A DNA stretch of 20,377 bases. It comes from Pigoraptor chileana. Lineage: Eukaryota; Opisthokonta; Filasterea. The translations under genes were made by a program, and so were the position numbers. The stretch lies in assembly GCA_943704495.1 (NCBI GenBank), contig CALSCR010002821.1, positions 1 to 20,377 on the forward strand, given 5' to 3'. Positions 17,791 to 20,377 of this stretch are shown here, piece after piece; position 1 is the stretch's first letter; each line of letters begins with the position of its first letter. Below the pieces are notes generated by a model, which was not told the DNA's origin, ran no database searches, and was given only the letters and a program-made list of their open reading frames with translations.

Positions 17791-18218
17791 ATCTTCCGAT
17801 TCGATATGTGTTTTCTCGTTTGTTTCCGTTTGGAATTTTCTTTCGTCTGCTTTCACTGCTGTTTCTATGTGCCGCATCCCACGCTATGCGGTTTGTCATC
17901 GTAAAATGCGTTTTGGGAATGTCGTTCGTGGAAGGAAGCAGAGCATCAATACATTAGCAAATACAGCTATTTGGGCCTCACAACTCATCCTGCAAAGAAG
18001 AAAATAGATATTAATGCGATGCTATTTGTAACTATTCTGATTCAAATTTTCATCCTGTTCTCCCAACATTTGATTGTGGTTTTTCTTGTTGCGTGGAAAC
18101 GGAAGAGCTTATTTATATTCAGTGCAATTTCTGTACAGTGATGGTCAATGGAGGATTTCGTGCAATAGGCAGGTATGCCCTCCCTCGCATGTCACTCCCC
18201 AAATTCCATTCCTCGAAT
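17791..18218. other. Convergent intergenic region between LDAF1-like and legumain genes
   Basis: About 430 bp, tail to tail. I see no gene, repeat or clear AATAAA signal, only mixed sequence that must hold both 3' UTRs. Confidence 0.65.
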
Positions 18219-18311
18219 TTAGCAGGCGTTCACAATTGCCTGCTTGATCGAGTCGACAGCGAATCCAGCCTCGCAGAGGTTGACAAGCGAGTACACTACG
18301 CAACAGAGGGA

Positions 18312-18352
<41 letters not shown>

Positions 18353-20151
18353 AAGGAGAGAAAAAAATAAAACAGAGGAAACGAGTATGAGTGCCAGATC
18401 CCACTGCTTGCGAAAAAACAATAAGTGAAAACACGGGCAAAGTCATATTCGCAACATAAACTATGCCATGCGCTCAAAACACCAACATACCGTATTTGAG
18501 GCTGTAGTCGCTGAGCTTGAAGCAGGTGGTCTCAAAGTGCTCGAGGACGTTGCGGAGGCAGTCAAAGTCGCGGGGGACAGAGCGGGTGGCATACATCTGC
18601 GTGACCTTGGCATGTCCAACGAGGTTCGACATGACGCGGTTGAACGCAACATCGTGCTCCATGCGGCGCTGGTTCTCCGCCTGGATCTCAACCTCAATGG
18701 CGCGGGCCTCGTCCTCGTTGGCGACACCGGCAAGGCGGCGCTTGAGCGTCTCGAGGACAACGTCGCGCGAGTCGACGGCATCCATCTGCGGACATTAAAT
18801 GTTTATCAACGGTTAATACGACAGCGGACGTTGCCAACACGCACACACACCACATCACAGAACAGAAGACACATCTGCACGCAGACACTCACGCGGGGGT
18901 GGCGGGAGGGCATCTTGGGTGCGGGGGCGGGGACCTTCGCCTTGGGGAAGGCAAGGAAGGTGCTCACGGGCTCAGTGGTCCAGTCGAGCTCGCCATACTC
19001 CATCACGTGGCTCGTTGTCGTCTCGTTCTGGACAAAGAGGAACTGCTGCTGGAGCGTCTCGGTGGTGATGTCGGTAGAGTCAGAGTTCTCCATCCAGTTG
19101 ACAGAGTAAACGTCACCGAGGTACGTCTGGAAAGTGTCATCATAGTAGCATGCGTACGATGACTCCTCGGCGTTCGATGCGGTGGTGGCGAAGGCGTTGA
19201 TGCCGGTGGGGAGGAGGTTCTCGAACATGGATCCAGACTCGCAGGCCTCAATGTAGAGGACGAGCTGCTTGTACATGTTGTTCGTGTGCATATAGTTGAT
19301 GGCATCAATCAGATCCTTGGCATACAGGTAGCTGCTGGGGAAGGCAATGAGGCCAGTTGCGCCGTGGTCGGAGAAGTTGATGAAGACGTTGTCCTTGGCG
19401 GTGCTGTTGAGGGCCTTGCCGCTGCCGATTCCCTTGAGGCCAGCGAAGTCGCCCTTGATCACCTTGAGGAAGTTGTCGGGGGTGACGAGGTCGCCAGTGT
19501 AGGCATCCTTGGGGATGTTCACATAGTTGTTGGGGCCGCCAGACTTGTTGATGACAACGCCCTTCTGGGGGTTACTGTAAATCGTACGCGAAAGAATTCG
19601 GTGAGTGAGGAAGAGTTGAAATGAAATACAAACGCTTCTGGACAGGTTATAATGGTGTAAATACTCACGCGTCGTTGTTGGCAATGTCGTCGTAGTGGAA
19701 CAGGATGATGTTCGAGTCGGGGTAGCCGTTCTTCTTCAGGATCTGGTAGGCGTGGTAGATGTCAGCCTGGTGGCGGTAGTCTAAAATGCAAGATCGAAAA
19801 TTTGGATAGTAAGTACACATTGGCTGAAAAGTCAGAGTACACACACGTGCATGAAGCATTCGAAGCATCACTCGGATCAAGCTGAAAGGGAGATACTCAC
19901 TGTAATAGCCGTTGCTTCCGGCGACGAGGACTGCAAACGAGAAAGTTTGGGAGAATAATGAAACCGCAAAAAAAATTGTCAGCATGACGAAATCAAGCAA
20001 TCAAGGACGCCATCAATCATTGGCAATGCAACATTAGGCAAGATCACTCACCGGCCCAGTTGGTGCCCTCGCCATCAGCGCCGTCCCTCCATGCGGGGAA
20101 CGCGCTTGCGGCGGCCACAAGGGCAGCGATGAGAATGATGCGTGCATACAT
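18219..20151 (-). CDS. LGMN: Legumain (asparaginyl endopeptidase, peptidase family C13)
   Basis: Six exons on the minus strand: 20151-20052, 19930-19901, 19780-19669, 19574-18893, 18785-18491, 18295-18219. They give 431 residues (human 433). A signal peptide covers about 1-17 (hydrophobic core, AxA before Phe-18), so the product enters the secretory/lysosomal route. Catalytic residues by alignment to human N42, H148 and C189: N44 (GYYNYRHQAD), H151 (FSDHGATG) and C192 (YIEACESGS). R46 would shape the Asn-specific S1 pocket. Asp-150 before the His matches the Asp that forms a succinimide in the human enzyme. The prodomain (about 309-431) keeps four cysteines and ends in Cys. [12 protein letters not shown] (322-333) aligns with the human activation site, pointing to N331 as the self-cleavage Asn. 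Possible N-glycosylation sites are NST at 137 and NET at about 259. Exon 2 is only 30 nt. Confidence 0.97.
18306..18360. repeat. (GA)n microsatellite in the last legumain intron
   Basis: On the coding strand this is a (CT)n tract that ends about 11 bases before the acceptor gttgcgtag, so it occupies the polypyrimidine-tract position of that intron. Confidence 0.95.
19901..19930 (-). other. 30-nt microexon of legumain
   Basis: Bounded by acceptor tttgcag and donor gtgagt, it encodes LVAGSNGYY with split codons at both ends (Val-34 and the active-site Asn-44). Skipping it keeps frame but would remove ten residues next to the active site. Confidence 0.9.
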
Positions 20152-20301
20152 CTTTGTCCTTTAGTCCGAGATGGTCGTCGTCGGGGCAGTCGGTGAAGAA
20201 GTTTGAACAAAAGCAGATTGGCGTCTATTTAACGGGACCGATAGTGGATGCGCGGGGGTGGGGAACTGCTGCTGAGGAGAGGGCGCAAAGAGAAAAGATG
20301 C
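20152..20301 (-). promoter_or_regulatory. Legumain proximal promoter
   Basis: On the minus strand the sequence holds a TTAAATA element (plus-strand position about 20224-20230, about 75 bp upstream of the ATG) and a GCCAATC CCAAT motif (20213-20219). Their order and spacing are not the textbook arrangement, so the roles are tentative. Confidence 0.35.
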
Positions 20302-20303
20302 TT

Positions 20304-20377
<74 letters not shown>
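20302..20377. repeat. (TG)n microsatellite at the right edge of the window
   Basis: Begins with TGCGTG variants, then is perfect TG to the last base. Same strand phase and unit as the left-edge tract. Confidence 0.97.

Noticed and set aside
18468-19624. Plus-strand frames across legumain exons
   Set aside because: Antisense shadows. The minus strand has the full C13 catalytic set and consistent splicing.
1-20377. Mobile elements, virus-like elements, tRNA, rRNA or CRISPR
   Set aside because: I saw no transposase, reverse transcriptase, integrase or capsid-like frame, no terminal repeats with target duplications, no cloverleaf and no spaced repeat array. The repeats are microsatellites or short minisatellites.

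Overview
The window is nuclear DNA from a compact eukaryotic genome. Evidence: protein-coding exons joined by short GT-AG introns (about 70 to 340 nt), intergenic gaps of 0.4 to 1.1 kb, no operons, and many TG, GA, CT and TTTG microsatellites in introns and spacers. The protein set is a sterol C-22 desaturase P450, a ZFYVE21-type FYVE protein, an LPGAT1-type acyltransferase, a promethin/LDAF1-like protein, an animal-type legumain, and a PH-C1-C1-WW scaffold. This suits a unicellular relative of animals or a nearby lineage such as a choanoflagellate or apusomonad. That placement is inference and the sequence alone does not fix the species. I saw no mobile element, virus-like element, tRNA, rRNA or CRISPR array.

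Layout from left to right. 1-431: the last two exons of a HAD phosphatase of the phosphoglycolate/4-nitrophenyl phosphatase type (+). 1131-5637: a 12-exon gene (+) for a 684-residue PH-C1-C1-WW protein with a long disordered proline-rich tail; this is the most unusual protein here. 6727-7920: an intronless LPGAT1-like acyltransferase (-). 8362-10827: an intronless mitochondrial PPR protein (+), divergent from LPGAT1 across a 441-bp shared promoter region that holds a palindromic CRE and an E-box. 11654-13712: a four-exon CYP710/CYP61 sterol C-22 desaturase (-). 14775-16023: a five-exon ZFYVE21 orthologue (-). 17116-17790: an intronless promethin/LDAF1-like lipid-droplet protein (+). 18219-20151: a six-exon legumain (-). 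Both ends of the window lie in (TG)n tracts, which suggests that the window is a whole contig whose assembly stopped in microsatellites.

The genes are separate transcription units and do not form an operon. Five of the eight nevertheless touch membrane lipids: acyl-chain remodelling (LPGAT1), sterol desaturation (CYP710), lipid-droplet biogenesis (LDAF1-like), PI3P binding (ZFYVE21), and probable diacylglycerol and phosphoinositide binding (PH-C1-C1-WW). I treat this as a curiosity and not as a proven functional cluster. Exon boundaries were set by reading frame, splice consensus and agreement with family motifs. For every multi-exon gene called here in full, the exon lengths and phases close to an intact reading frame.
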